Below are positions 27,773-36,683 of a DNA stretch of 38,687 bases, in pieces (the first letter of the stretch is position 1; each line of letters begins with the position of its first letter). Both the position numbers and the translations under genes were made by a program. The notes beneath the pieces were generated by a model. That model had not been told where the DNA came from and ran no database searches. It saw only the letters and a program-made list of their open reading frames with translations. The DNA is from Pseudomonadota bacterium (GTDB lineage: Bacteria; Pseudomonadota; Gammaproteobacteria; Steroidobacterales; Steroidobacteraceae). The stretch covers positions 1 through 38,687 of the forward strand of contig JANXQL010000040.1 in the NCBI GenBank assembly GCA_025356815.1, in the 5' to 3' direction.

Positions 27773-30157
27773 ATGGACAGCATGCATTCATGGACGCCGA
27801 CGGTGCTGCGCAACGCGGTCGCAGCGCAGCTGCGCGGGGCCCGTGCCGCACGCGCGATCTCGCTGGCGGCCGGCCTGTCCGCCGCGACGCTGCTGCTGCC
27901 CGGTGCCGCCCAAGCGGCGGATGCGCCGAGCGCCACCGGCGGCGCGGCGCTTGCCGAGATCGTCGTCACCGCGACCCGCCACGAGGAAAAGCTGAACGAC
28001 GTGCCGGTGTCCGCCTCGGTGCTCAGCGGCGAACCGCTCGCCTCGCTCGGTAGCGCCGGCGACGACATTCGCCAGCTGGCCTTCAAGGTGCCGAGCCTCA
28101 ACGTCGAATCCTCGAACGGCCGCACGTTCCCGCGCTTCTACATCCGCGGCTACGGCAACACCGACTTCAATTCGTTCGCCTCGCAGCCGGTCTCGCTCGT
28201 CTACGACGACGTCGTGCAGGAGAACCCGTCGCTGAAGGGCTTCCCGGTCTTCGACCAGGCCGACGTCGAAGTGCTGCGCGGCCCGCAGGGCACGCTGTTC
28301 GGTCGCAATTCCCCGGCGGGCGTCGTCAAGCTCGAATCGGCCAAGCCCGTGCTGGGTCAGTTCTCCGGCTACGGCAGCCTGTCGGATGGCACCTACAACA
28401 CGGCCGTTCTCGAGGGCGTCGTCAACCTGCCGGTCAGCGATACCCTCGCGATGCGCTTCTCCACCCAGGGACAGCATCGCGACAACTGGGTCGACGACCC
28501 CGTCAACCATACCCGCCTCGAGGGCTATGACGACTGGGCCGCCCGCATCCAGCTGCTGTACAAGCCGAGCGAGTCGTTCAATGCGCTGTTCAACGTGCAT
28601 GGCCGTACCCTCGGCGGCTCGGCTCGCCTGTTCCGCGCCAACATCATCCAGCTCGGCACCAACAACCTCGTGCCGGGCTTCGACCCGTCGAAGTTCTACG
28701 CCGACGGCTACAACGGCCAGTCGTACAGCATGGCTGGCGGCAGCGTGCACCTGAACTGGATACTGCCGTCAGTCACGATCCAGTCGATCACCGGCTACGA
28801 GTCGATCCTGCACTACAACACCATCGGCGATATCGACGGCGGCTTCGGCTCCGGCAATGTGTTCTGCAACTTCGCGCCCGGCGGCTGCACGGGCGCGGAC
28901 GTGTCCGGCCCGGGCGTGATTCCGTTCCCCGTCGAGACCGGTGGCGGCATCAAGAACCATCGCCAGATCACGCAGGAAGTGCGGGCGATCTGGAACCTTT
29001 CGAGCACGCTGGTCGGCCAGGCCGGCGTGTTCCTGTTCGACGAGGACGTGTCTGACCGGTCGCACAACTACAGCATGACGGGCCTCGACATCCAGGACAC
29101 GACCGTGTCGCGGCAGAAGAACGAGGCGCAGGCGGTGTTCGGCTCGCTCGAGTACGCGATGACGCCGAAGTTCAAGGTGCGCGGCGGCGCGCGCTTCACG
29201 GCCGACCACAAGACCTTCGACGTGCCGGTCGCGGAGACCGCAGCGGGCGATCCGCTGCCGCTGACCGCGCCGCTGTACAAGTCGTCCAACGCGACCAACT
29301 TCAGCTGGGACCTGAGCGCGACCTACCAGCTCGACGCGGACACCAACCTGTACGCCCGCGTCGCGACCGGATTCCGGGCGCCGAGCTTCGGCGCGCCGAC
29401 CGGCACGCAGGCGATCCAGGTCGCCCGTTCCGAGGACAACATCTCCTACGAAGCAGGCATCAAGGCCGACCTGTTCGACCGCCGCGCGCGCATCGCCTTC
29501 GATGTCTTCTACTACGATGTCAGCCACCAGCAGCTGACCGCGGTGGGCGGCGGAAGCAACGAGACGAGGCTGCTCAACGCCGCGCACACGATTGGCCAGG
29601 GCGCGGAGGTCGAGTTCTCCGCGCAGCTGACGCCGACCTTGTCGCTGAACCTCAGCGGCAGCCTCAACGACACCAAGATCAAGGACAAGAATCTGGCGGT
29701 CGGGCAGTGCTTCAACTGGGCGTGGGTGCCGAACGTGCCGGCGGATGCACACTGCAACATCACCAATCCCCTGACCGCGCCCGATACCAACGGCAACCAG
29801 TTCGTACTAATCGACGGCAATCCGCTGCCGCAGGCGGCGAAATACATTGCCGACGTGTCGCTGCGCTACGCGGTGCCGTTCGGTGCGGACGGCGAGTTCT
29901 ACGCGTACACCGACTGGTCGTACCGCAGCAAGATCAACTTCTTCCTGTACGAGTCGAAGGAGTTCACGGGGCCGGCGATGGTGCAGGGCGGTCTGCGGGC
30001 GGGCTACAGCTGGGCGAACAAGAAGTACGACGCCGCCGTCTTCTGCCGCAATTGCACTAACGAGATCCGCGCGATCGGCGCCATCGATTTCGAGAACGCG
30101 ACCGGCATGATCAACGACCCGCGCATCGTCGGCGCGCAGTTCAGCGCGAAGTTCTAG
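27773..30157 (+). CDS. TonB-dependent outer-membrane receptor
   Basis: 794 residues; ATG 27773 has GGAGAGGA four bases upstream. A long signal peptide ends near AAQAAD (residue 50), the TonB box is EIVVTATR (62-69), and the plug domain contains DVEVLRGPQGTLFGRNSPAGVV. The 22-strand barrel follows and ends with the required Phe (QFSAKF). There is no N-terminal signalling domain, so it is not a FecA-type sensor. Two cysteine-containing loops (CNFAPGGC and CFNWAW...CNI) may form extracellular disulphides. Its neighbours point to a nucleoside or nucleoside-conjugate substrate; the sequence alone does not exclude a siderophore or sugar. Confidence 0.93.
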   Translation: MDSMHSWTPTVLRNAVAAQLRGARAARAISLAAGLSAATLLLPGAAQAADAPSATGGAALAEIVVTATRHEEKLNDVPVSASVLSGEPLASLGSAGDDIRQLAFKVPSLNVESSNGRTFPRFYIRGYGNTDFNSFASQPVSLVYDDVVQENPSLKGFPVFDQADVEVLRGPQGTLFGRNSPAGVVKLESAKPVLGQFSGYGSLSDGTYNTAVLEGVVNLPVSDTLAMRFSTQGQHRDNWVDDPVNHTRLEGYDDWAARIQLLYKPSESFNALFNVHGRTLGGSARLFRANIIQLGTNNLVPGFDPSKFYADGYNGQSYSMAGGSVHLNWILPSVTIQSITGYESILHYNTIGDIDGGFGSGNVFCNFAPGGCTGADVSGPGVIPFPVETGGGIKNHRQITQEVRAIWNLSSTLVGQAGVFLFDEDVSDRSHNYSMTGLDIQDTTVSRQKNEAQAVFGSLEYAMTPKFKVRGGARFTADHKTFDVPVAETAAGDPLPLTAPLYKSSNATNFSWDLSATYQLDADTNLYARVATGFRAPSFGAPTGTQAIQVARSEDNISYEAGIKADLFDRRARIAFDVFYYDVSHQQLTAVGGGSNETRLLNAAHTIGQGAEVEFSAQLTPTLSLNLSGSLNDTKIKDKNLAVGQCFNWAWVPNVPADAHCNITNPLTAPDTNGNQFVLIDGNPLPQAAKYIADVSLRYAVPFGADGEFYAYTDWSYRSKINFFLYESKEFTGPAMVQGGLRAGYSWANKKYDAAVFCRNCTNEIRAIGAIDFENATGMINDPRIVGAQFSAKF

Positions 30158-30170
30158 CGCGCGTAAGCAG

Positions 30171-30222
30171 CGGCGCGCCGCCTGGCGGCGCGCCGGCTGG
30201 ACCGGCCAGCGGTCGGTCCAGC
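30171..30222 (+). terminator. Two tandem GC-rich hairpins after the TonB receptor gene
   Basis: CGGCGCGCCGCC (30171-30182) pairs with GGCGGCGCGCCG (30184-30195), and directly after it GCTGGACC (30196-30203) pairs with GGTCCAGC (30215-30222). They begin 14 bases past the receptor stop. There is no T-run, so they may slow rather than end transcription and protect the receptor mRNA, making its level higher than that of the permease operon behind it. Confidence 0.5.
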
Positions 30223-30302
30223 CGCGCAGCGGCCCGTAGCCATGCGGGCCCCGATCGGTTTCAATAGCGGCTCCTGAACACGGGCCCGCGGAGACTTTCG
30301 GC

Positions 30303-31613
30303 ATGCTGCAGCGCTTGTTTGACCTCAAAGGGCGCGGCACGACCGTCCGTACGGAACTCATCGCGGGGCTGACCACGTTCCTGACGATGGCCTACATCGT
30401 GGTCGTCAACCCGACGATCCTCGGCGCTGCCGGCATGCCGGTCGAAGCGGTCGCGGCGGCTACCTGCCTTGCGGCGGCCTTCGGCTGCATCCTGATGGGG
30501 CTCGTCGCCAACTACCCGCTCGCGATGGCGCCGGGCATGGGCCTGAACGCCTACTTTACGTTCACCGTCGTCAAGGGCATGGGCGTGCCGTGGCAGACCG
30601 CGCTCGGCTGCGTGTTCATCTCGGGCGTCGCGTTCCTGCTGCTTACGGCCGTCGGCGTGCGGCAGTTGATCATCGGCGCGCTGCCGCGCTGGCTGTTCGC
30701 CGCCGTGGGCGGCGGCGTGGGCCTGTTCATCGCGTTCATCGGCCTCGCCGACGCGGGCATCATCGTCGCCAGGCCGGGCACCATGGTCGGCCTCGGCAAC
30801 CTGGCGACGCCCGGCGCCGCGGTCGCGCTGTTCGGGATCCTGGTGATCGCGGCCCTGCAGGTGCGGCGCGTCAAGGGCGCGATGCTCCTGGGCATCCTGC
30901 TGACCGCGGCTGTCGGCTGGGCCGCCGGCCTTGGGCACTTCACGCCGGCGAGCTACTCCCTGGCGGACCTCACCGCCACTGCCGGCAAGCTGGACCTGCA
31001 TGCCGCCCTGAACCTGAAGGGCGGCATCGGCATGTCGCTGGTGGAGATCGTGTTCGTATTCCTGTTCGTCGACCTGTTCGACAACGTCGGCACGCTGGTC
31101 GCAGTGACCCGCAACGCCGGGCTGATGGCGCCGGACGGTTCGGTGCCGCGGCTGAACCGGATCCTGGTGGTCGACTCGGTGGCGATGGCCGTCGGCGCCG
31201 TTGCCGGCACGAGTCCGGTGACCAGCTACATCGAGAGTGCCGCCGGCGTGACGGCGGGGGGACGCACCGGCCTCACCGCCGTGGTGGTCGGCCTGCTGTT
31301 CCTGCTGACCCTGTTCTTCGCGCCGTTGGTGCAGGCGATCCCCGCGGCCGCGACCGCGCCGGCGCTCGTGCTCGTCGGCGCCATGATGCTCGGTGCGCTG
31401 ACCGAAGTCGCCTGGGACGAGCCGGCGGCGGCGATCCCGGCATTCATCACGGTGATCATGATCCCGCTGACGTTCTCGATCGCCAACGGGCTCGCGTTCG
31501 GGATCACGAGCTACGCGGCACTGAAGCTCGTCAAGGGCGAGGCGCGTTCGAGCGACTGGTTGGTCTACGTACTCGCGGCGCTGTTCGTCGCGCGCTTCAT
31601 CTACGTCGCCTAG
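30303..31613 (+). CDS. AzgA-type purine base:proton symporter (NCS2/COG2252)
   Basis: 436 residues with about 12-13 membrane segments. Family motifs are intact: APGMGLNAYFTFTVVKG in the third segment, VFLFVDLFDNVGTLV in the eighth, and GTSPVTSYIESAAGV in the tenth. Relatives are the E. coli adenine (PurP/YicO) and guanine-hypoxanthine (GhxP/GhxQ) importers and fungal AzgA, distinct from the xanthine and uracil branches. A GGAG lies nine bases before the ATG. It is followed after 19 bases by the nucleoside hydrolase, whose base products it would import. Confidence 0.92.
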   Translation: MLQRLFDLKGRGTTVRTELIAGLTTFLTMAYIVVVNPTILGAAGMPVEAVAAATCLAAAFGCILMGLVANYPLAMAPGMGLNAYFTFTVVKGMGVPWQTALGCVFISGVAFLLLTAVGVRQLIIGALPRWLFAAVGGGVGLFIAFIGLADAGIIVARPGTMVGLGNLATPGAAVALFGILVIAALQVRRVKGAMLLGILLTAAVGWAAGLGHFTPASYSLADLTATAGKLDLHAALNLKGGIGMSLVEIVFVFLFVDLFDNVGTLVAVTRNAGLMAPDGSVPRLNRILVVDSVAMAVGAVAGTSPVTSYIESAAGVTAGGRTGLTAVVVGLLFLLTLFFAPLVQAIPAAATAPALVLVGAMMLGALTEVAWDEPAAAIPAFITVIMIPLTFSIANGLAFGITSYAALKLVKGEARSSDWLVYVLAALFVARFIYVA

Positions 31614-31632
31614 CAAGGTGGCGGGGGTCGTC

Positions 31633-32622
31633 ATGCTCGCACTCGCCAGAATCTTTGCCTGCCTATGCGCACTGTCGCTCGTCGCGCTGCCCGCGCTCGC
31701 CGCCGCGCCAGCGGCCCTCGCCGGGCGCGTGCCGATCGTCATCGACACGGACGTCGGCGACGACATCGACGATGCGTTCGCGCTGGTGCTGGCGCTGTCG
31801 GATCCGAGACTGGACGTGGTAGGCATCACGACCGCATGGGGCGATACGCATACCCGCGCGCTGCTGGTGCGGCGGCTGCTGGCCGTGCTCGGACGCGAGG
31901 ACATTCCGGTCGCCGAAGGGCCGGCGACCGCCAACAGCGTGCCGTTCACGCAGCGGCAGTGGGCCATGGCTGCGCATGATCACGGGCCGGCGCCGGATGC
32001 GATCGAGTTCCTGCGCGCGATCTCCGCCCGGCGCCCCGGCGCGATCACGCTCCTTGCGCTGGCGCCGCTCACCAACCTGCAGGCGCTGCACGATCGGGAT
32101 CCCGGCGCGCTTGCGCGCTTTCGCGACGTGGTGCTGATGGCAGGTTCCATTCATCGCGGCTACAACACCGGTGGCGCGATCCCGCAGGCGACGCCGCATG
32201 CCGAATACAACGTGGCCTCGGCGCCCGCTGCACTGACCATCCTGCTCGGGTCGGGCGTCCTGGTGCGGATGTTTCCGCTGGACTCCACGCAGGTCAAGTT
32301 CGACGAGGTGCGACGCGATCGGCTGTTCGCCTACGGCTCGCCGGCTTCGGACGCGTTGGCGCTGCTGTATCACCAGTGGCGGCTGTTGAACGGCTGGGGA
32401 CAGATCACGCCGACACTGTTCGATGCGGTTCCAGTGGCGTGGCTGCTGCAACCCTCGCTGTGCACGCTCCAGCCGCTGCGCATCGAGGTGGACGTTCGTG
32501 GCTACACGCAGCTCGTAGCCGGCGCGCCGAACGCCTCCGTCTGTCTCTCGATCGACGAGGGCGCGGCACTGGAGCTGATGACCAACGCCCTCGCGCCAGA
32601 GCCTCGGCGGAGTACGCCATGA
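31633..32622 (+). CDS. Nucleoside hydrolase with a signal peptide
   Basis: 329 residues from ATG 31633 (purine-rich GGGGG about five bases upstream); a GTG at 31618 would add five residues. The N-terminus is a signal peptide (LCALSLVALPALAAAP), so the enzyme acts in the periplasm. The calcium/ribose site DTDVGDDIDDAFA (38-50) and the ribose-binding AEYN are present. Near the C-terminus the usual His-Asp pair is Phe-Asp (LFDAVPVA): the calcium Asp is kept but the leaving-group His is replaced. The family splits nucleosides into base and ribose; here purine nucleosides are suggested by the purine permease just upstream. Its stop overlaps the next start (ATGA). Confidence 0.88.
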   Translation: MLALARIFACLCALSLVALPALAAAPAALAGRVPIVIDTDVGDDIDDAFALVLALSDPRLDVVGITTAWGDTHTRALLVRRLLAVLGREDIPVAEGPATANSVPFTQRQWAMAAHDHGPAPDAIEFLRAISARRPGAITLLALAPLTNLQALHDRDPGALARFRDVVLMAGSIHRGYNTGGAIPQATPHAEYNVASAPAALTILLGSGVLVRMFPLDSTQVKFDEVRRDRLFAYGSPASDALALLYHQWRLLNGWGQITPTLFDAVPVAWLLQPSLCTLQPLRIEVDVRGYTQLVAGAPNASVCLSIDEGAALELMTNALAPEPRRSTP

Positions 32623-34178
32623 GACTGCACTTCATTCCAACGGCGGTTGCGCTGCTGCTGTCGTACGGGGCGTCGGCTCCCGTCGTTGCGCAAACGCAGG
32701 CGCAGACGCGGAACGGTCCGGTCGTGCGAGTCGACGGCGGCGCCCTGCGCGGCAACAGCGGCCCAGTGATGAGCTTCAAGGGGATACCGTACGCGGCGCC
32801 GCCCGTCGGGCGGCTGCGCTGGCGTGAGCCGCAGCCGGCGTTGCCATGGTCCGGGGTGCGTGACGCGACGCACTTCGGCAACGACTGCATCCAGACGCCA
32901 TGGGTGGTGTCCTCCGGGCAGCCGACCAGCGAGGACTGCCTGACGCTCAATATCTGGACCGCACGCCTGGGCGCGCGCGCGCGGCTGCCGGTGATCGTCT
33001 ACCTCTATGGCGGCGGGTTCATCGGCGGCACTGGTGCCTACGAGATCTACGATGGCGCGAAGCTCGCCGCCGACGGCGCGGTGGTGATCAACATCAACTA
33101 TCGCGTCGGCATTCTCGGCTTTCTGGCCCATCCGATGCTCAGTCGCGAGTCGAAGCAGCACGTTTCCGGAAACTACGGGCTGCGTGACCAGATCGCGGCT
33201 CTGCGCTGGGTACGGCGGAACGTCGCGGCGTTTGGCGGCGATCCGGCGCGGGTTGCGCTCGCAGGCGAGTCGGCCGGCGCGGAAGCTATCGTCGCGCTGC
33301 AGGTGTCGCCGCTGGCGCGCGGCTTGTACTCGCGGGCGATCCTGCAGAGCGCGCCGGCGGGTCTCGTGCCAACCCTGGCGCAGGCCGAGCGCGCGGGCGA
33401 GCGCGTGGGTGCCGATATCGCCGAGCTGCGCGGCCGCCCGGCCGAGCAACTGCTGGCGCACAACTTTGATTTCGCGGCCGCCGGCCACGAGCCTGGGCTG
33501 ACGGAGCTTGCTTTCCCGACCCCGATCGTCGACGGCCTGGTCGTGCCGCGGCAGCCGCGGCTTGCCTTCATCGCCGGCGCGGTGCATCCGATCGCGACCC
33601 TGGTCGGACACAACGCCGATGAAGGGCGCATGTTCCTGCCGCCGCAGCCGGCCACGGTCACCGCCTACAAGGCGTGGCTGGAGGAGAAGTTCGGCGCCTC
33701 GGCCGACGAGATCATGCGACTCACGCCGGTCGCGTCGGACGCCGACGTGCCGCATGCGGTGTCACTGGTCGTTGGCGATGCGTTGTTCAACGAGGCTGCG
33801 CGATTGATCGCGCGTGGCTCGGCGCTGCGCGACAAGCGGACCTACAGCTATGTATTCGCACGCGGCGTCGCCGGCAAGGCGCCGCCCGCCACCCACTCTG
33901 AGAGCATCGCCTACCTGTTCGGCATGCTCGACGCGCCGAGCTTCATTCCCCATCCGCCGCCGGATGCCACCGACTGGGCGCTGTCCGCGGCGCTGCGGCG
34001 GATGCTGGTGCGGTTCGCCGCCACCGGGGATCCGAATGGCGACGACCTGCCGGTCTGGGCGCCGTACGCCGCGGCGACCGATCCCTACCTGGAGTTCGGC
34101 GACGTAATCCGCGCGCGAAGCGGCTTTCGCGCCGAGCAGCTCGATGCGATGGAGCGCTTCCTGGCGCACGCGCGCTGA
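32619..34178 (+). CDS. Exported type-B carboxylesterase
   Basis: 519 residues from the ATG that overlaps the nucleoside hydrolase stop. A signal peptide (LLLSYGASAPVVAQ) ends near residue 25. The alpha/beta-hydrolase features are complete: oxyanion loop YLYGGGFIGG, nucleophile elbow GESAGA, acid Glu in HNADEGRMF and His in THSESIAYLFG. The coupled start with the nucleoside hydrolase suggests that it removes an ester (for example an acyl group) from the same periplasmic substrate. The substrate is not readable; it could also be a general esterase. The gene converges on the GH127-like gene with a 9-base gap. Confidence 0.9.
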   Translation: MRLHFIPTAVALLLSYGASAPVVAQTQAQTRNGPVVRVDGGALRGNSGPVMSFKGIPYAAPPVGRLRWREPQPALPWSGVRDATHFGNDCIQTPWVVSSGQPTSEDCLTLNIWTARLGARARLPVIVYLYGGGFIGGTGAYEIYDGAKLAADGAVVININYRVGILGFLAHPMLSRESKQHVSGNYGLRDQIAALRWVRRNVAAFGGDPARVALAGESAGAEAIVALQVSPLARGLYSRAILQSAPAGLVPTLAQAERAGERVGADIAELRGRPAEQLLAHNFDFAAAGHEPGLTELAFPTPIVDGLVVPRQPRLAFIAGAVHPIATLVGHNADEGRMFLPPQPATVTAYKAWLEEKFGASADEIMRLTPVASDADVPHAVSLVVGDALFNEAARLIARGSALRDKRTYSYVFARGVAGKAPPATHSESIAYLFGMLDAPSFIPHPPPDATDWALSAALRRMLVRFAATGDPNGDDLPVWAPYAAATDPYLEFGDVIRARSGFRAEQLDAMERFLAHAR

Positions 34179-34187
34179 CACGCGTGG

Positions 34188-36617
34188 TCAGGCTTCGAAG
34201 CCGCTGAGCTCCGTGCAGCTGACCTGGTTACCGGCTGGGCGACCGATCACGCGGATCGCGTAGACGAGGTCGGCGCCTGCCAGCGTCGCGGTGAGGGGCG
34301 CACCCGCGATCAGCGACGGCGCCTCGGTCGCGCTGCTGGCAGGGTACCCCTCGAGGACGCCCGCGCTCTGCCAGTGCGACAGGTGCGGACTCGGATAAGG
34401 CGAAGTCCTCCAGTTCGGCATCGGCTCGCGCACGACCTCCACCCGCGGGCGCTCGTGCGAGGTGTCGAACCAGCCGCCGTCGGGTCCGAACGGTCCGTGA
34501 CGGAACACCACGCGCCCGATGTGACGGGGTGCATCGAGCACGACCGTGAACCACACCAGGTCGCCGCGCTGGCCGCGGGCGCCGTCGTTGATCTCCCACG
34601 GCCCGGGATCGCGCGGATCGATCGTGCAGTAGGTCGAGGCGTCGTCATCCGTGAGCGCCTCGGCCACGTCCGTGTGCGGGCGTTGCTGCTCGGCCGGGGC
34701 CAGCCACAGCGCGGACGAGAGCGAGGCGCGCGCGTACGCGGTCGCCGCCGGTACGTCACGGCGCACATGCTCGGCCTGTTGCGTCCAGACGCGGTATTCA
34801 CGCGCTTCGGCGAACGGCACAAAGACCAGTTCAGCGGCTTCGTAGCGCAAGCCGCCGCCATCGGCGATGCCGCGCTGGCCGGCAACCCGATAGCTCGGGA
34901 CGCCGCCATCGTCGCCGGCTACGGCGACGGCGACCGGATATGCGCTGGTGATCGCGGTGCGGTGCAGGTACGGCACGACCGGGTTGAGCGCGCGTTCGAG
35001 CGCGAGCACCTGCGGACCGCGCTGCAGTGCCACGGCATTCGGATAGGTGGGGGCGCCGGGGAGGATCCGCACCGGCACATCCATGCGGATGTGCACCTCG
35101 TCGCCCGGGGCCCAGCTGCGGGTGACGTCGGCGTACTCTCCCGGACGGCCGATGACGCGGTGACCGGCGACGACCACCTCGAAGCGTGTCGTCCAGTCCG
35201 GCACGCGCAGCCGCAGCGTGAACCGCACCGCCCGTGGCGTGGCGATGCTGAGCGTCACCTCGCCGTCGTCCGGGAAGCGCGTGCGGCTGACAAGCGTGAC
35301 CGGTGTGCCGTGCAGCGTGCAGGCGGCCGCGCCAGGCACGTACAGGTTGACGACGACGCTGTCGCCCTGCTGGCCCCAGGCCAGCGACGGCAGCAACGCG
35401 AGGCCCCGCGGACCGCTGGAGACGCAGCAGACCATCTGGTGGGAGTGTTCCTTGATCCCGACCAAGGCGGTGTAGTAGCTGAAGTCGCCGTTCGAGCCGT
35501 CCTGCGCCGCCAGCAGGTGGTTGTGCGCTGTGCGCTCGATTTCAGAAGCGTAGCGCGCCTCCCCGGTCAATCGCAGCAGCCGGGCGTTCAGCTGCAGCCA
35601 TGTGACGGTCGCGCAGGTCTCGCCGACGTTCGAGGCAGCGAGCGACAGCAGTTGCGGCGGAAGCTGGAAGTGCTCGCCGGCGCTTACCGTGCCGGTCGGG
35701 TAGCGTTGGTGGGCGACGATGTCCTCCCAGGCGGCGATGACCGCGCGCAGGATCCGTGGCTGGCCGGTGATCTGGTAGTAGTCGACGAGGCCGACGAGGT
35801 TCGACAGCATCTCGTATGCCTTGGCGTTCGCCGTCAGGTGCACGCGCCCGTGCTCCAGCAGCGAGCTTACGATGCGCGGTCCGCCCGGATGATCGTAGGC
35901 GCCGACGATGTAGTCCGCGAACGCGAGGACGCGTGGTTCGGAGGTGACGCGGTACAGCCGGCAGACGGGCTCCAGTACGCTCGTCGCCGCCATGCCCATG
36001 TGTTCGCCCGCGGCGATGATGTCGCGCTGGCCCGGTGCGTCGCCGAAGGTACGCTCCAGCAGGTCGAAGATCCGGCGGCAGCTGGCAAGCGCCGCTTCGC
36101 TCCCGGTTAGCTCGTGGTAGGAGAGCAGCCCGATCAGGTCGTACTTGTGTACCCAGACGTCCCAGCCCGTCCAGCGGCGCTCGACCGGAAGGGTGCCGAG
36201 GTACCCGTCCTGACCCTGGGTGGCGATCAGTCGGGTCGCGATGCGCTCGGTGAGCAGGCGCAGCGGTGGGTGCGGCTGCTCCGCAAGCGCGAGGCAGGCG
36301 GCGTCGAGGAACTTGCCCGCATGTTCGCCCGCCCATGCCTGATTGCGGCCGTCGGTTGCGTCGCGATTGGTGAAGCAGGCGATGAGCGCCTGCTCGTCGA
36401 TCTGCAGCAGCCGGCCCTCGATATTCGCCGCCAGGCGCTGTCCGAGTCGACCGCCGATCCGTCGCGTCGCCGCCGTCAGCGGCACAAGCCGGTCGGGTAC
36501 CGCGGCGATGGTAACGGTCGGGTTCGCAGCCTGCGCATCCGCGCCGCGAAGCAGCGCAGGCAGCGTCGATGCTGCGGCCAGCCATTGCAGTGCCAGGCGC
36601 CTGGAAAGGATGTCCAT
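34188..36617 (-). CDS. GH127-like (DUF1680) glycoside hydrolase with discoidin-like C-terminus
   Basis: 809 residues. A twin-arginine signal (SRRLAL, residues 5-10, then a hydrophobic stretch) indicates Tat export, fitting a metal-loaded fold. The (alpha/alpha)6 domain has the GH127 zinc-thiolate set: Glu333 and Cys335 (GETC) and the Cys397-Cys398 pair (CCVSSGPRG), where the first of the pair is the nucleophile in beta-L-arabinofuranosidase; Glu315 is the likely acid/base. Beta-sandwich domains follow, and residues about 635-809 (DDDASTYCTID, WFTVVLDAPRHIGRVVF) look like an F5/8 type C carbohydrate-binding fold. It probably cleaves a furanoside or rare-sugar glycoside in the periplasm. A GGGAG precedes the ATG. 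Confidence 0.88.
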   Translation of the reverse strand: MDILSRRLALQWLAAASTLPALLRGADAQAANPTVTIAAVPDRLVPLTAATRRIGGRLGQRLAANIEGRLLQIDEQALIACFTNRDATDGRNQAWAGEHAGKFLDAACLALAEQPHPPLRLLTERIATRLIATQGQDGYLGTLPVERRWTGWDVWVHKYDLIGLLSYHELTGSEAALASCRRIFDLLERTFGDAPGQRDIIAAGEHMGMAATSVLEPVCRLYRVTSEPRVLAFADYIVGAYDHPGGPRIVSSLLEHGRVHLTANAKAYEMLSNLVGLVDYYQITGQPRILRAVIAAWEDIVAHQRYPTGTVSAGEHFQLPPQLLSLAASNVGETCATVTWLQLNARLLRLTGEARYASEIERTAHNHLLAAQDGSNGDFSYYTALVGIKEHSHQMVCCVSSGPRGLALLPSLAWGQQGDSVVVNLYVPGAAACTLHGTPVTLVSRTRFPDDGEVTLSIATPRAVRFTLRLRVPDWTTRFEVVVAGHRVIGRPGEYADVTRSWAPGDEVHIRMDVPVRILPGAPTYPNAVALQRGPQVLALERALNPVVPYLHRTAITSAYPVAVAVAGDDGGVPSYRVAGQRGIADGGGLRYEAAELVFVPFAEAREYRVWTQQAEHVRRDVPAATAYARASLSSALWLAPAEQQRPHTDVAEALTDDDASTYCTIDPRDPGPWEINDGARGQRGDLVWFTVVLDAPRHIGRVVFRHGPFGPDGGWFDTSHERPRVEVVREPMPNWRTSPYPSPHLSHWQSAGVLEGYPASSATEAPSLIAGAPLTATLAGADLVYAIRVIGRPAGNQVSCTELSGFEA

Positions 36618-36683
36618 CGTGCTCGTCTCCCGCCTGCAGTCAGTTCGTGGCCTCGCTGCGCCGCGCGCTGCGCGCGCCAGCCT

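Noticed and set aside
30261-31967. A 568-codon minus-strand frame opposite the purine permease gene
   Set aside because: The Arg/His/Asp-rich sequence is the reverse of hydrophobic membrane codons; no domain is seen.
34374-36110. A 578-codon plus-strand frame opposite the GH127-like gene
   Set aside because: It is the antisense of a gene with full family motifs and has no features of its own.
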